This document shows, one piece after another, positions 12,101-24,876 of a DNA stretch of 64,000 nucleotides; position 1 is the first letter of the stretch, and every line of letters begins with the position of its first letter. A program made the translations under genes and the position numbers. The notes under the pieces were generated by a model. It saw only the letters and a program-made list of their open reading frames with translations. It made no database searches and had not been told where the DNA came from. This stretch comes from Setaria digitata (Eukaryota > Nematoda > Chromadorea > Rhabditida > Setariidae), in contig RCAB01000031.1 in NCBI GenBank assembly GCA_003640385.1, forward strand, positions 1 to 64,000. Direction: 5' to 3'.

Positions 12101-15100
12101 AATATCCTGAATTTTTGACAGAATATGGGAAGGAGATGGGAATTGATCTGCTGAAACCCCTACCGAATGGACATCCTCATTTAATCAGTCAGATAGCTCA
12201 GCAGTTGTTGATGGTGAAAGAAGCCCACAAGTTTCTGCTAGAGAAAATTTCATCGAAGATCGAGAAATGGTAATTTTTAAATTGATATTGTTAATGTTTC
12301 GTCAGAGATATATAGGCTTGCGATGTAGAGTTTAGCTGAAAAAAAAGCTCCAGAATTTGGATAAACTTTTGTTTATTATGGCTTATAGTAAGTCCAGAGA
12401 GATGCTTTCCGAAAGATTCATTTGTATAATGATGAAGATTTTTGCACATGCTTCCAGGGATTCGAGAAATCCGAATATGGCAGAATGCTTAAAAAATGGT
12501 GCTGGTCTGTTGAAATGTTGCCTGCCTTACCTCAAAGAAAAGAAAAAGCATGTTGATGATTTCATACGATTGCTTCAGGATAGCGAAGAATTAGCTCGTG
12601 CAACAGCAAAGGTAGGCAGAGATCAAAAATTTTTGAAGTGAGCTATTACTGTGCGATTTTTTCTTTTTTTTTTTCAGTTCGAGGAACAGGTGATGGGTAA
12701 AATATCAATAATACAGCAACTTGATATTGTTCATCAGAATGTTGTACGTTATACGATCTTGCTACAGGCATACAAAAAGCACTTGTTGCCTGAATCAAGC
12801 GAATTGGAAGTATGTAAAGGTTAGAAAATTTTCTTTCCATGATAGCAATATTAATTCGTTTATCTTTTTGAATATCATGACGTGCCGCCAGTTTTGGTAA
12901 TTAAAACTTTCATGTCAAAAAGTTTTGTTTAAAAGGACCATCTTTGTTTTTATTGTTTAGAAGCACTGGTGCAATTATCAAAAGTATCAGAATTAGTTGA
13001 TCGACAAATCAGTCGGGCTGAGCTGGAAAAGCGTTTATTTGACTTATATCGACGTCTTGAGGTACTTCTTAACTTCTCATTTTTTTTTAAAATTAGTTGA
13101 GGTATTTAGGAAATTTACATGAAAAGTTCGTTTCTTCAGGGAAGGTTTAATGTTTTTGAAGCAAATCGTCATCTCCTATTTGAAGGCGAATTGATGAAGC
13201 AGTCGCGGAAGGATTTGCAACCTCGTTATTTGATATTAGTATGTTCTTTTTTTTTTTTTTTCAAAAGGAAAAAAAAAAAAGATTCTGTTGATGTTGACTT
13301 CTTCTACGTTTTTTTTTTTTTTTTAATATATTGCATAGATATTCTAGTAACTATTGTAAATTTTTTTTTTAAATGTTACATCTAGTTGCTTTTTATGGTA
13401 TTACATTGTAGTTGGTTTTTAGGAGAGGTATATTGTTTTCTAGAGAAAACGGGAATCATTTTTAATGGTGGCAGGCAGTTTCTTATAGTACTGAGATGTT
13501 ACCAGCTGCATACGATATTTTAGTCGCACTGCCTTAATAATGTTCGTAATTCATAAGTTCAGATAATATCAAAACTCTCTTTTAACAACTGTCTTATGCT
13601 AGCCTGTGGGAAGTTCCGCTGGGTTTTCCAGTTACATTAACCACTCTATTTTAACACACATGACGACATAAGTAACACAGGTTATACAAAGAGACTGACA
13701 TAGCAATAAATTCAATTTTTACATCGCATTTTTTTTAAATAAGAAGCTTACACAACTTTATGTATTACAGTTCTCAGATGTGTTGTTAATTTGCAAATAC
13801 TCAAGGACTCCTTCTCTTGGAGCAGATGCTAATTTTCATTCTGAATTTTACAAATTTTTTGTTTCTCGTATTCGTGTCAAAGCAGAAGAACACGGTGAAT
13901 ACGAAACTCATTTTCAGCTATATACTACGCAGAAAAGTGCCGTTTTTATAGCAAAGTAGGTTTCATTTCGAAAAGTTTAATCATTTACGATAAACATTCT
14001 GTTTATTTCTGAATTGTTTAAATAAGTTATATCCACAAAAGTCGATATGCTACCTCCACAAAGGATTGCAAGAAACTAAAATAGCAAAGGAATATAGAAA
14101 TGTGGGTTATCACTTGCTGCTGAAAGTTATGGCAAAATGAAGAAACTACTGTGTCAGTAATTTAGTTATTGAGCGGTGCAGACAGATTAATTATTTCAAT
14201 GATGTCTTCAGAACAAAACGAGAAAGAGATGACTGGGTAAAACGGATCAGTGAGGCGAAATTGGAGGCAAAAGAGCTCCGTCGCATTAAAGCTGCTCGAA
14301 ATAAGGTTCTTACTCAAAAATAGATAAAATATCTGCTATTTTACTTGTGGTTTTCCGTGCATCGCGATTTTTAGATTCTCAATGTTCGCGTAGTACACAA
14401 CGAGGAACAAAGAGGTGAAGGATCGTCAGATGCCAAGGCATCGAATAATGGGTCGGATCATAGCGTTTCATCGAATTATGTCCCTACCAATGGAAAGTAT
14501 AAGTATACACCATTGTGGATACCCGATCCAAAAGCAACTTCATGCATGATGGCTGGTTGTTCTACAAAATTTAATGTTCTGAATCGTCGGCATCACTGCC
14601 GTGAATGTGGATATGTTAGTTTATTCCTATTTTTCTGTTTGGAGAATTACTTCTAATTCATGACTTAAATAAACGTGAGGAAATTCCACTGTAGCATATT
14701 TGTTCACAATTAATTGATGGTAAATTGTTTAGAATTTGTACACTGATATACTTTTTTTAATAATAACGAAGGCACATATTTTAACTTGTGTATTAAAACA
14801 AAACGATGGAAACTTGAGAAACTCAGTTTGAGTTTTCTAATAAGTGGGACTTCACCTGTCAGACGAATGCATAATTCTGACAAACAAAAGTTTGGAATGT
14901 CATAAAATTCCTGTGTTTGACTAAAGTTATTTTTTTCACTTAGATATGAATTATCCAATTACAGTTAATATGTCGTGCCTGTGTTGGTTATGCTCCTGTG
15001 AAAACTAATAGTTACTATGTGCGCACAAAAGTTTGCCCGGAATGCTATGTTAAAATCATCAAAAAATGTTTGTTCAGCACAGTATTTTTTTTTTTTTTTT

Positions 15101-15994
15101 AATTTTTGAAAGTTTGCCTCTTCACTTTCGGCTGAGAAATCCTTAATTTTTTTTGCTTGTATAAAAATGGCTAGTCTTATTTTAGGGAGTGGGGAATTAG
15201 GGACAGCGATTTTCACAGCTCCAGAAAATGAATCTCTGACTAAAACTAATGTCCCCAGTCGAAATGCAGAAGGTGTGGTGTCTGGTACCGTTTTTCTCAG
15301 GTTTCTTTTTTGGTATTGTAGATCTGTTCGCTATCACTAGCAAATATTGATATTTGTAATAATAAACAGTGAATTTCTAGGAATCAAAAAGGTGGTGAAA
15401 ATGAAAAGTGGGGTCGACTTACATCGCATGCAGATGGCGTCTTAGTGCTTTGTTTTTATGATGCAGAATTTGTTAGTTGTTTATTCGTTTATTCCAATTT
15501 CCTGAAAATTTTCATAGCACTTCTTTCCTTATATAGGACCTCTCTTTAATTATGGATCATGCAGATGATAGAAAAAGAGATTCTGGTAACAGAGAAATGT
15601 TGAGAAGTAAGTGAAAGATAAACAGTGTTTATCTAAAAGTTGTTGCCATTTGAGGATGTGGATCCTGTGGCGCGCTATGTTCTTCTAGGATTTACACTTT
15701 GCGTGCAGGAACTAGACGATGGTGGTCGCTTGTTTGAACTACGGCACGCTAATCAAGTAAATGAAAGGAATGCTATTTCTCTTCATTTTCGCGTTGCACA
15801 TTCTGGAAGTGCCGAAAGGTAATTATTTCGAACTCTGCGTAGTTAATAATCACTATTGAATAGTGATGTCTCTCTCTCACTCTCAGGAGCAATATATATA
15901 TTTTTAACCTCTTAATCTTTTATTTGGTTCTTATTTCAGGTGGTACAAGACACTGAAAGGAGGACTGGGGAATGGTGCTACAATAATATCTTAA
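9124..15994 (+). CDS. FGD-type Rho GEF (DH-PH-FYVE-PH; EXC-5/FGD-like)
   Basis: FGD proteins activate Cdc42 and bind phosphoinositides. In C. elegans the homologue EXC-5 maintains excretory canal tubes. Exons: 9124-9247, 9627-9730, 9995-10080, 10339-10524, 10612-10794, 11169-11264, 11437-11513, 11580-11776, 11878-12012, 12100-12269, 12458-12611, 12678-12819, 12961-13061, 13140-13238, 13771-13955, 14212-14305, 14375-14614, 14965-15067, 15186-15300, 15381-15471, 15537-15606, 15689-15818, 15940-15994. They are in phase and encode about 978 aa. Residues 1-351 are Ser/Thr-rich and not recognised. The DH domain begins near 367 ([19 protein letters not shown]), PH1 near 594 ([20 protein letters not shown]), FYVE spans about 745-827 ([25 protein letters not shown]), and PH2 is last (SGTVFLR to the conserved Trp in RWYKTL). 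Joins around 10524/10612, 11148 or 11169, 11513/11580 and 15067/15186 are the least certain. The start is the first usable ATG after an acceptor-like site. A short upstream frame (ATG 9105) closes before it. Confidence 0.85.
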
Positions 15995-17843
15995 TCTTTA
16001 TAGCTGTGTTTCATAATTTTTTACTGGTAAGATCAACAGTATATCTTCGTATTAACAGCTTTTTTTCCTTGTTGCTGTTGATTTTTAGTGTTGGTACATA
16101 GTTGCAGAATTTTATATATAGATCTTATCCGTTTTATTCATGCTTAAGTTATTCTATCTTTAACATATATTGTATTTATTGGCATTTTTCAGTTTCAGGA
16201 ATTATTTTCTTAATAATCAGTCCGTTGAATCTGAAACTGGTCCTTGTGGACATTCCATGCTCTATGAATTTCATGAAGGGAATAATACAGAATACTTACT
16301 TATGTTTATTGGATACTCAAAACTGTCAGCGTTGGTTTCAAGTTCTGGTAGGCAATTTTGTGGTGAAGAATGTTATGAGATCGAAAGATCTGTCAATTCT
16401 AAATGATGACATCTTGAGAGACGTAATGGAGACACTAGCTAAGCTTGTGAGGTGGGAAAAGCATTAGAGATGGGGATTTTTATGCATCTAACAAAGTAAG
16501 AAGAAGTTAATATATAAATAAAAAGTATTTTTATAAGTGTATAAATTCGTAGCATGTTTTTAAATCTCGCTTCTTTTCAGTTCGAGTTCTAGTCGTGTAT
16601 TTTTCATTACAATGGGTGTAAATATATGTAATTTATACTATTCGGGTTTATCCTTGGTGATTCTTATTTTTCCAGTGTTCTTCTGATTATGTTGCTTAAA
16701 AAAATCTCTTATCTAACAATATGTATTTGGCTGACTCAATCGTATTTTAAAATTTCATCACTTCTGCATCATTAATATGAACCCTCATTCTCATCGTATC
16801 TCCTTCAGGTAGTTCTAATTTCAGTAATTTTACTGAAATAGTTCAATTGATAAAATTATGCTTGTTGCGGAGAAGCAATGTTTAGCGATCTGGCTTAGTT
16901 ATAATTCACCACTATTTGTTTTAGTGTGCAGCTCGAATGATGTGTCTGTCACTGCAGCAATGCTTCCCTTTTATGTAATATATTTACTACATATATCCTT
17001 CCAGTCTGTAAGCATACTATAATGGAAACATGGAACAGGGAAAGAGGGAAGGCATGCTTCATTGATTTTGCAACTTTTTATGTTTATGTTCTCCACGTTT
17101 ATAACATTGTTTCATTTCTATGTGTATTGTATATGCTACTCCACTGTAAACGAAATTTCTTACTACTTATACCGTAGCACGGTAAACAGTGAGCAGCCGC
17201 ATTAAACGGTTTCAGTGATGACATTCTAGTCTCCACATGAAGACCAAAGAAGAAATTTAGATTTGTTGGGTTTTAGGGAATTATAAATAAGCAAGGAGAT
17301 AGTGAAAACAGGGAGAGATATTAGCTTCAGGTTTTTTTTTCTTTTTTTTTTTTTTGCTGGGAATAGCTCTGAAATGGCCTTTCTTCTGGAAAAAAAAAAA
17401 AAAAAAAAAAACCACCACCGTCACCACTCTACATTTATCGTAAGTGGGAGGACGTATTGCAAGTTTTATAAGTAAGTAGGTCTATTACACAAACAACGAA
17501 TTTATTAGTGAGGTCACGACTGTGACATTAGAACAAGGCAGAAAAGTGAGATGTCCACAAAGCAATCATTAAAATCATAAATAAAGTTATGACGTGATTC
17601 GTCCGTCCATGAACCATATAACTCTCCCACGAAGCTTCGATGCGTGGGGAAACAACTGAAGAAGGTAAAATATACAGGAAAAAGACCATAAACAACCAAT
17701 GCGGTGTGATGTATCATTTCAAATCAAGTAAGGAAATCATGAATCCATGACAACCATTCAGTACAGCAATGTTCGATGTGTCGAATCGAGTGGGAGATTC
17801 CGGGGTATATTATGAAATGTTGAAAAATGAGAGGATTCGTAAC
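15995..17843. other. FGD 3' UTR and intergenic region before the convergent map-1 gene
   Basis: A poly(A) signal AATAAA at 16517-16522 lies 520 bases after the FGD stop and is a likely cleavage signal. On the minus strand the complement of AATAAA at 17501-17506 lies about 340 bases beyond the map-1 stop. A poly(T) tract near 17333-17356 and a poly(A) run at about 17391-17411 sit between the two. Two overlapping open frames at 16102-16467 resemble no family I know and are treated as chance. Confidence 0.6.
16517..16522 (+). terminator. Candidate polyadenylation signal of the FGD gene
   Basis: AATAAA, in the context TATATAAATAAAAAG, is the first canonical signal after the stop at 15994. The 3' UTR would be about 540 bases, which is long for a nematode, so a variant signal nearer the stop is possible. 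Confidence 0.4.
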
Positions 17844-20517
17844 CTAGTCTGAGGGATAGGTTTTCTCCAGCTGGTCCATGAACCAAGGTCGACCCGTATT
17901 ACGAGCTGTCAACACGTCACATCCGGATTCAGTCACTAGCAGTGTCTGTTCGAACTGGGCTGATGGCTTGCCATCACTCTGAACTGACCATAGTAGTTAA
18001 TACAAAACTCAGGATTCAGAGCGTTTGGTAGCTCTGGTAGCTAGAGAATTCAATTTATTTGTCTTGAAATTTAAAAATGAAAATGCAGAAAGATAACGCA
18101 CGGTGACAGCAGTCCAATTGTCGGGCCAGCGTTCATTGTTATGTCCACCAGCATTAATCATTGGCTCGATTGTAAACGTATTTCCAGCCTTCATAACTCC
18201 CGTTGCTTTATTTTCTAGAAAAGATAACCAAGAGCTACCTGAAACAAAAGCAAATGACAATCAGGTAAAACCTGAAAGTCATTTACCATTGTTCCGATCG
18301 TTAAGGATTGCAAAAAAAAAAAGTTATTTTTAATGGTAAATGGAAGATATAGAATAGCCTAAAACGCAAAATACAAAGAGGCAAAACAGTTCAATTAAAT
18401 CGTACTTGCATAATGTGGAACATTCGGGACAGTGTGGAAAAGCCTGAAAAAAAAATGACAAATCGCATCCTGACACATGTTATGTTGGAAACTTCCGGTT
18501 GAGAACCGTATCAAAAATGTTCTAGAAAGACATGCAAAAGAACCTATGAATTCCATGTCCACAATATGTTTTAACAACCGAAAAACCATGTGAGTTTGCA
18601 TGTTTCTGAATAACACCCCCGATTTCACGGAAGCGCACACCTGGACGGACTGAAATATCAAGCTTTTAGTTTTTAAAACATGGAATTGAAAGCTGGATTG
18701 CAGAGAACAAAAGAAACTTTTAAGTGTAAATTTAAAAAGTGCAAAAACCTCTCTTAGAAGACTATAATTACCAAGATCGATGGCATGCTGTAGACATTCG
18801 TATGTAACCTTCACCAGTTTCCTCGTTTCTTCTTTAACTTTATCACCGATCAGAAATGTTTCGTTTAGATCACCATGAAAGCCACGATGATATACCGTTA
18901 CATCAACTACAAATAAGTACGTAAATATGGATCTAATAAACTCAATATTAATATACTAATACACTTAATGTTTTAAATTTGTTTTTTTAAAAAAAAAGCA
19001 TTAAAACTGCATCTGGAGATGAATTAAACAAAGAGTATTATATGAGAAAATACCATTGCAAATATCGCCGTTCTCAAGTTTTCGCATGTCTGGGATCCCA
19101 TGGCAAACAACTTCGTTGACTGACGTGCAAACACTCTTCGGAAACTGGTGATACCTGAATAATTTTGCATGAGAATTCCTGACAATTCAGTAATATCTTG
19201 GTTATAAAGCAGAAATAGAATGTGTATTTCAAAAGTTATTGCACGTATCTGGAAAATATCTGATAGAAATGAACAAACTGCAATTAGTCTGACCCAAGAG
19301 GAGATGGGTAACAGTCTCTTTCGATACAAGCTTCATGTACAACAGCATCAATATGATCTGTGGTAATACCAGGTTCGCAAACGCGCGCTGCTTCATCCAA
19401 AATTTCTCTAGCCAGTTTGCATACAGTTCTCATACCCTCTATTTCCTCATCATCCAACACCTGAAATGCTCACTTTCATGAGAGGCTTTCCTCTAAACTC
19501 AGTTGCATTAGCTATTCAACATTTTAATCTTTTATTACGGCTTAAAATCTTTAACTTTACTTACTGATATTATAAAGTCTATAGAAATTTGTTTGAATTT
19601 ATAACATATCTCGGGAAAGTGAACTCTCCAAGAAAAAGCTTGCAGAAGACAAGACAATTTTACTTTCTACAATTCACGCACCAACCTTAATCACATTGAG
19701 ACTTCTAGCAATTTGTTCGCTTTCTGAAACTCCGTCTGGACGAAACGCATAATCAGGCTTCATGATATTCTCCGGAACTTCGCGTTTTTGCCCCATCGGT
19801 GCTGGACGCAGCAGTCCAGTAAAGTGGTAATAAGGCCATGGGTTATACTGTTCAGGAGATCCAGTACATGCCAGATGAATTAATTTATGAAAACCCCAGC
19901 TATTTTTAAAACATTCCTGGAAAAAAATTTGGTAATTGTTCAGATTTAATGGCTGGCTTCGAAAGATTTCATGTTTTTGAACCAAATAATAGGGTACTAA
20001 TCGACTGGTGTGGTTACTGAGTACAATGTTATCCATACTTTGACCTAACTATACTATTTTTATAGACGTACATCCACTTCCGGAAAAAAGAACTCATCCT
20101 CACATGAAATTTCCAGCGATCCAAAACGTTTACACAAGATTATTTCTTAGCAACATGTGATCAGCTTCAATCCTCTCCTCTTACTGCTAAAGTTCGAATC
20201 TCTGACACAAAAGGGACAGAACTCCAACACCGAACTATCTTGTCGTCAGTCATAGTTATTCCGAGATTGGAGAAGCTTCAACTTGACCGGATACAAAGAA
20301 GAGCACCAACCTGAGAACAAAAGTACGAATCCCTCAGTTTCAGTTCGATGCACGTAGGACAGCGTAACTTGGCCGGATTGGTGCACTCCGGAGAGCTGCA
20401 CAGATTCCCATCCATCGGCCGTTCGCCTCCCATCATGCACGCCCACTGATGGACGCATTGCGAAGTGTGCAACGATGAATCTCTCAGCGAAACTCGGCCA
20501 GTCACTTGCTCGCCCAT
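17844..20517 (-). CDS. map-1: Methionine aminopeptidase 1
   Basis: This cytosolic enzyme removes the initiator methionine from nascent proteins at the ribosome. Exons: 20517-20311, 19916-19686, 19460-19294, 19154-19054, 18906-18772, 18649-18544, 18443-18406, 18214-18102 and 17978-17844. All are in phase and give 410 aa, against 386 in human METAP1. The N-terminal zinc-finger cysteines are at 40, 45, 53, 56, 67 and 71, with His 79 and 83 (SWGFHKLIH). The type I peptidase fold has all five metal ligands: Asp237 and Asp248 ([16 protein letters not shown]), His312 (YCGHGIH), Glu345 (FTIEPM) and Glu376 (AQFEQTLL). The substrate loop VCHGIPD is present. The roughly 35-residue extension before the zinc finger depends on starting at 20517. 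Starts at Met28, Met29 or Met35 would give a protein nearer the usual length. Confidence 0.95.
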
Positions 20518-21967
20518 AACTTCCACGAAATATATTGCGTGTTACGTGGCCAGTAGTGATACTGGTATGCGTGACCTTTACGTCTGACAGTACCTAGGCC
20601 TCTGGCTTAATAAGATATTAAGAAGATATAGTGGAATCACGCGATTCCCGCTCATTAGTGTCTCGTTGTCATGATGGAACCGTCTGGTGGAACTCTAGTT
20701 AATACGCTTTCTATACCGGAAAATGACGCATGCGCAAAATGCGAACGAATTATTTTCCGGTGTCAGTCCTTAGGACTATCTAAGTGCTATAAATCTCTTA
20801 CTTACAAATTGACTGATTGGAGTGGTTAATGTGGCCAATTAAAGTTCTAAATACGGTTTGCGAAAAGTCTTGTCCTATTTAACCTAAACAATTTCACACA
20901 TTACGTTAACATCCAAAAAGCAAAATGTAAACATTTATTCCGGTCAACCCGTTCATTTTCAACTTGGTAAAAATTTGAATAATCCTAATTTCAGCATTTA
21001 TCTTCATGCAGTTCTTCAAAAAAAAATTTTGCATATTTTCCAATCTTCCATTCTTTCGACACTTGCTTTAAAAGCTGTTGTTTCCAGCTCGGGAATCTGT
21101 TGCATGGATCAGTTAATCGTGGTAGTCTCATATGATCTCCGAGGCTCATATCCAAAAAAAGAAGTTGAAGCTTCCTGTTTTTTATTTTGAAGTAATTTGG
21201 ATCATTAACAGTTTCACAGACAGGATCGTTCCTGTTCTTAAGCAATGTAATATATTCCAATTCTCAAAAAATCAAATTTATTTCGTATGATTGATCAATA
21301 TGCTATACTTATCACTTCTGCATCACAAAAACAAGGCTAAAAGTAAGGAGTTGTGAATATCCAACAATGTTTTTTTTTTTTTGTGTTCAGCAAATTCCCA
21401 ACTGTTTTTCCTCTTCAAAAATTTCAAATTTCATATGTTTATTTTAATTAGCAGTTGCATTCAATACTCGATAAATATGTTTGATGTTTCTTTTCGATGC
21501 AGTCAGTTCCTTTAGGTTTTTCCTTTTCTTTTTTCTTCTTTTTTTTTTGAAGTATTTATACTTTAATTCTCGAATTCGAAATAAAAATTACTAGTACAAG
21601 GAAGTAAACATTTTATAACTTCTTCTTCCACATTTAGTTATTTTCAGAACAAAGAAGCATTAAAACATTTATTTCTCATCAGATTAACACTGCAACTAAA
21701 CAACTAAAAAAGTAAAAGCTTTTCTGGAAATTATTGGAAAAAAAAAGCTGAGAGTTGCATTACAAATTGAATCCTTATTCAGTTTTTGTTTCATCTTAAC
21801 TGGACTGAACCATAATTCAAATCATTAGAACTTGTTGTTTACAACTAGCAAAAACAATAAACCAATAAATATTTCAAGAAATAGTAAGTTCAGTTCATTA
21901 CTTCTTGTTATACGAATATTTTTGCAATACTCTACAAATTTCCTCCCCTCCCTCCTTTCTCTCTCTT

Positions 21968-21990
21968 TTTTTTTTTTTTTTTTTTTTTTT
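21968..21990. repeat. Poly(T) tract
   Basis: An uninterrupted run of about 23 T follows a pyrimidine-rich stretch (CCTCCCTCCTTTCTCTCTC). It is one of many such tracts in the window and no coding exon lies next to it. Confidence 0.85.
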
Positions 21991-22513
21991 GTTGTTATTG
22001 CTGTTATTGTTTCAAAGATTATTTGAAATAACCCAAAAATGAAATAGGAATTATAATAATTTTACACAGACACAAACACAGAAACACAGAGAAAGACGAA
22101 CAGAGAGAAAGGAAAATATAGAAATATAGAGATGGGCATGTTATGCAACTGATAAGCGGAATAATAAAGATAATTCGGAGAGAAGAGAAAGCTCAGTGGT
22201 GATTGTAAGCAGCTTTCTGTGATAGGTGACAAGAAGGTAGAACTAGTTCTGGTGGAGACGGTGTATTTTTCGATTGCATGAGGACCGAAAACCAGTAAGT
22301 AGTCTCGACATGACAGTGCGAGCAGGTGGTAGGGGACGAACAGAGAGAGATCAGTCATTTATTCCATTCTTGTGCCTTCCGCTACCCCCGCCTCCCTTAC
22401 TTCACTTGTTGCATGAGATTTTGACGTTTTTTTCCTCTTCATCATTCCCATTCTCCTGTATGCTGCTGTAATCACGATCACCATTATTCATTACTCATAT
22501 CACCTGCAAAATC

Positions 22514-22514
<1 letters not shown>

Positions 22515-22562
<48 letters not shown>

Positions 22563-22701
22563 NNNNNNNNNNNNNNNNNNNNNNNNNNNNNNNNNNNNNN
22601 NNNNNNACTATTATTATTATTACTATTATTATTATTACTATTATTATTATTACTATTATTATTATTACTATTATTATTATTACTATTATTATTATTATTA
22701 T
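22515..22701. repeat. ATT trinucleotide and 15-bp ACT(ATT)4 composite satellite with gap
   Basis: The left part is pure (ATT)n. The right part has an ACT unit replacing ATT every fifth repeat, giving a regular 15-bp period over about five units before returning to pure ATT. A run of 44 N at 22563-22606 interrupts it, so the true length is unknown. Confidence 0.95.
22563..22606. other. Assembly gap (44 N)
   Basis: Forty-four undetermined bases fall inside the ATT satellite. A repeat the assembler could not span is the obvious cause, and the size may be arbitrary. Confidence 0.98.
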
Positions 22702-22828
22702 TAAATTATTATTATTTGTTATTTTTACCAATTATTTTCATTATTGTTATTAATATTTTTTTCATTGACCTCTATTCTTATTTTCACATTAGTGTCTGCT
22801 CATTTATAAACTTTTGCTTTTTTATTTA

Positions 22829-22860
22829 ACAAACAAACAAACAAACAAACAAAAAAAAAA
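22829..22860. repeat. CAAA tetranucleotide repeat running into poly(A)
   Basis: About five CAAA units are followed by ten A. It is a simple repeat in intergenic DNA. Confidence 0.85.
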
Positions 22861-24822
22861 ATTGCGGGCACGGTGATTGTGCTGCTCTCCCAAATTACAT
22901 TATTAATTGCAATATTACATTTCAATTATTTTCTTTAATTTGCACTGATAATCTCATATTTTGGCTTATTTCGCAGTACTACTAGTGTCTTTTTTGGTTG
23001 ATCTGTGTTTGCTTACTTTTCCTAAATCTAATCTTAATCTTTTAATTAAACTAAATCCAAAAATATATTTCTAGTTGAGCCCATAAGGCATTTTAAGACA
23101 TTCTGTTTAAATGAAAAGACTGAATTTTTAAAAAATTCGAATCAGTTTTCAAAAAGAATGAACAAGAAGAATTGGAAAAAAATGGAATAGAATAAATGCT
23201 GCATTTATTTGTTCGTCTTACTAATTAGTGTTTTATATACATATAATTAAAAGATTTTCAGTAATTAAAAAATTGGCAGTATATATATAACATTTGATAA
23301 ATTTTAACGATGGATTTTCGCAACAAATTATAGAAAAAAATTTTAATGTTTACTTAATTTTTTTTTTTATTTTATAAAAAATTTAATTTACTTATTTTAT
23401 CATTTGTCGTAGACAACACCAATTACTAGGAGTTGCAACTTATGCTTGTTGAATGTAATAGTTTATTATTATTAGATAGATATATTTCGAGTTTGCTTCT
23501 TTTTTTTTTTCTAATTTCTACCCCTTCATATACTTATTTTGTTAAATTACAATAATTTTTATCATTCATTAGACTAAAATAGAGAAATGCTTTAATATCT
23601 TTTTAAAGTTTGCAAAACTGCACTTTTAATCGTAATAATTTTATATCAGAATAGACAAGCACATATTGCATCGTTGAAATTATCAAGTTATTGCCACTTT
23701 TGTGTTTGTCAACGTGCTGAACGGATAGGTGTCGCGATTGTAAAACTGAACTGATAGGATGGACAACAATGAGCAAGCAAAATGTCAAATATTGTGCTTC
23801 AGTAATAAGAAAGAAAGAAAAAGAAAAGTTTAATGTTGATAACAGAATTCACTGTCAAAATCAAATTTCGGCAAATAAATGGAACGATAATCCAGCAGTA
23901 GAAGACTGTTAGCTTGGGATGCTTTACTTTCTCTCCATTGCACCAATTTTTATTTTCGTTCATTGATCATTAATTAAATCAGTTATGCAAAAAGTGATTC
24001 TTGTAAAATGATCTTAACTCATTTTTTTTTTGACCTGAATAAGTAGGCCAAGAATTTTAAATTTTTCAAAATTTGTCGTTTCTATAGCATAATGGTCCAA
24101 ATCAATCATGTATTTTTCACTAATTTAGATATTATATCATATTGAAGAAACGCATAAAATATTATTTATTTGGTAATTTCAAAATTACTATTTTTGAAAT
24201 GAACACAGTAAAAGAGCAATAACACTTGTTTGAAGTTCAGTGCAAAGAGATATTGTTCGTGTATTCATATATACGAAAAATGATGGATAGAAAAAAAAAA
24301 AAAAAAACATCAAAATTTAGTCATCGTGATTAAAAACTGAGTGTTGTGTGTGTATGTTGGTACTGTTTTGCGAAGTGGTTGAATTTTTGAAAAGTTTTTT
24401 GCACTCTTTTTTATCATTAAATGTTATGGTTCAAATATTTCCATTAATTTATTTCCATATTATCAAAAGAACGAATTAAGTTTCACTCAGTTTCAGTTGT
24501 TGCTTTCAAACTTTTTTTTTTTTACTTGCATAATCATTCTCTTCCTACCTCCGATAGTTTAATGATTATTTAAATTTACCTAAAATGCTCACTGTGTTAC
24601 TTGATTCTTATTTTTAGGTCTTTGATCATTGTAGTCTTCAAAAATTTCAGATAATTGTGTAACAGTCAGCTTTTTTCTGTAATTTGAATATTTTTGATAT
24701 TTCAATTAGTTTTTAGCCCATATTTCTAGTGAACAATAAGAGCGGAGGAAAGTTTCGGAAGAGGATGAAAGGATATAAGAGTTGTGCAAAGAGTTCGCAT
24801 GAATTTTAATGAAAATATCTCA

Positions 24823-24876
24823 TGAAGGTCAAGGATAACGAGAATCATCTGTTTTAGACTCTCGTTGACCTTCAGT
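24823..24876. repeat. Imperfect inverted repeat (hairpin)
   Basis: TGAAGGTCAA plus ACGAGA on the left pairs with TCTCGTTGACCTTCA on the right, about 15 base pairs with a short bulge (GGATA) in the left arm and a loop of about 17 bases. It could be a small transposon remnant, a structured RNA or chance. No target-site duplication is evident. Confidence 0.5.

Noticed and set aside
12270..12457. Open frame reading [20 protein letters not shown] between FGD exons 10 and 11
   Set aside because: Joining it to exon 10 creates a stop or breaks phase. The acceptor at 12457 gives [15 protein letters not shown] in phase and matches the DH fold, so this stretch is intron.
15607..15688. Apparent 1-nt phase clash in the second PH domain of the FGD gene, suggesting a frameshift
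   Set aside because: It arises only if the exon is started at 15640. The acceptor TTCTTCTAG ending at 15688 restores phase, so no frameshift is needed.
16102..16467. Two overlapping open frames of 78 and 121 codons after the FGD stop
   Set aside because: They overlap in different frames and are AT-driven. Neither shows a known domain or convincing splice context, so they are probably 3' UTR or spacer.
20991..21260. Minus-strand open frame of 89 codons upstream of map-1
   Set aside because: The composition is mixed and not obviously low-complexity, but no motif or supporting exon was found. It could be a distal noncoding exon at most.
22495..22731. Open frame of poly-isoleucine
   Set aside because: It is a translation of the ATT satellite and the N gap.
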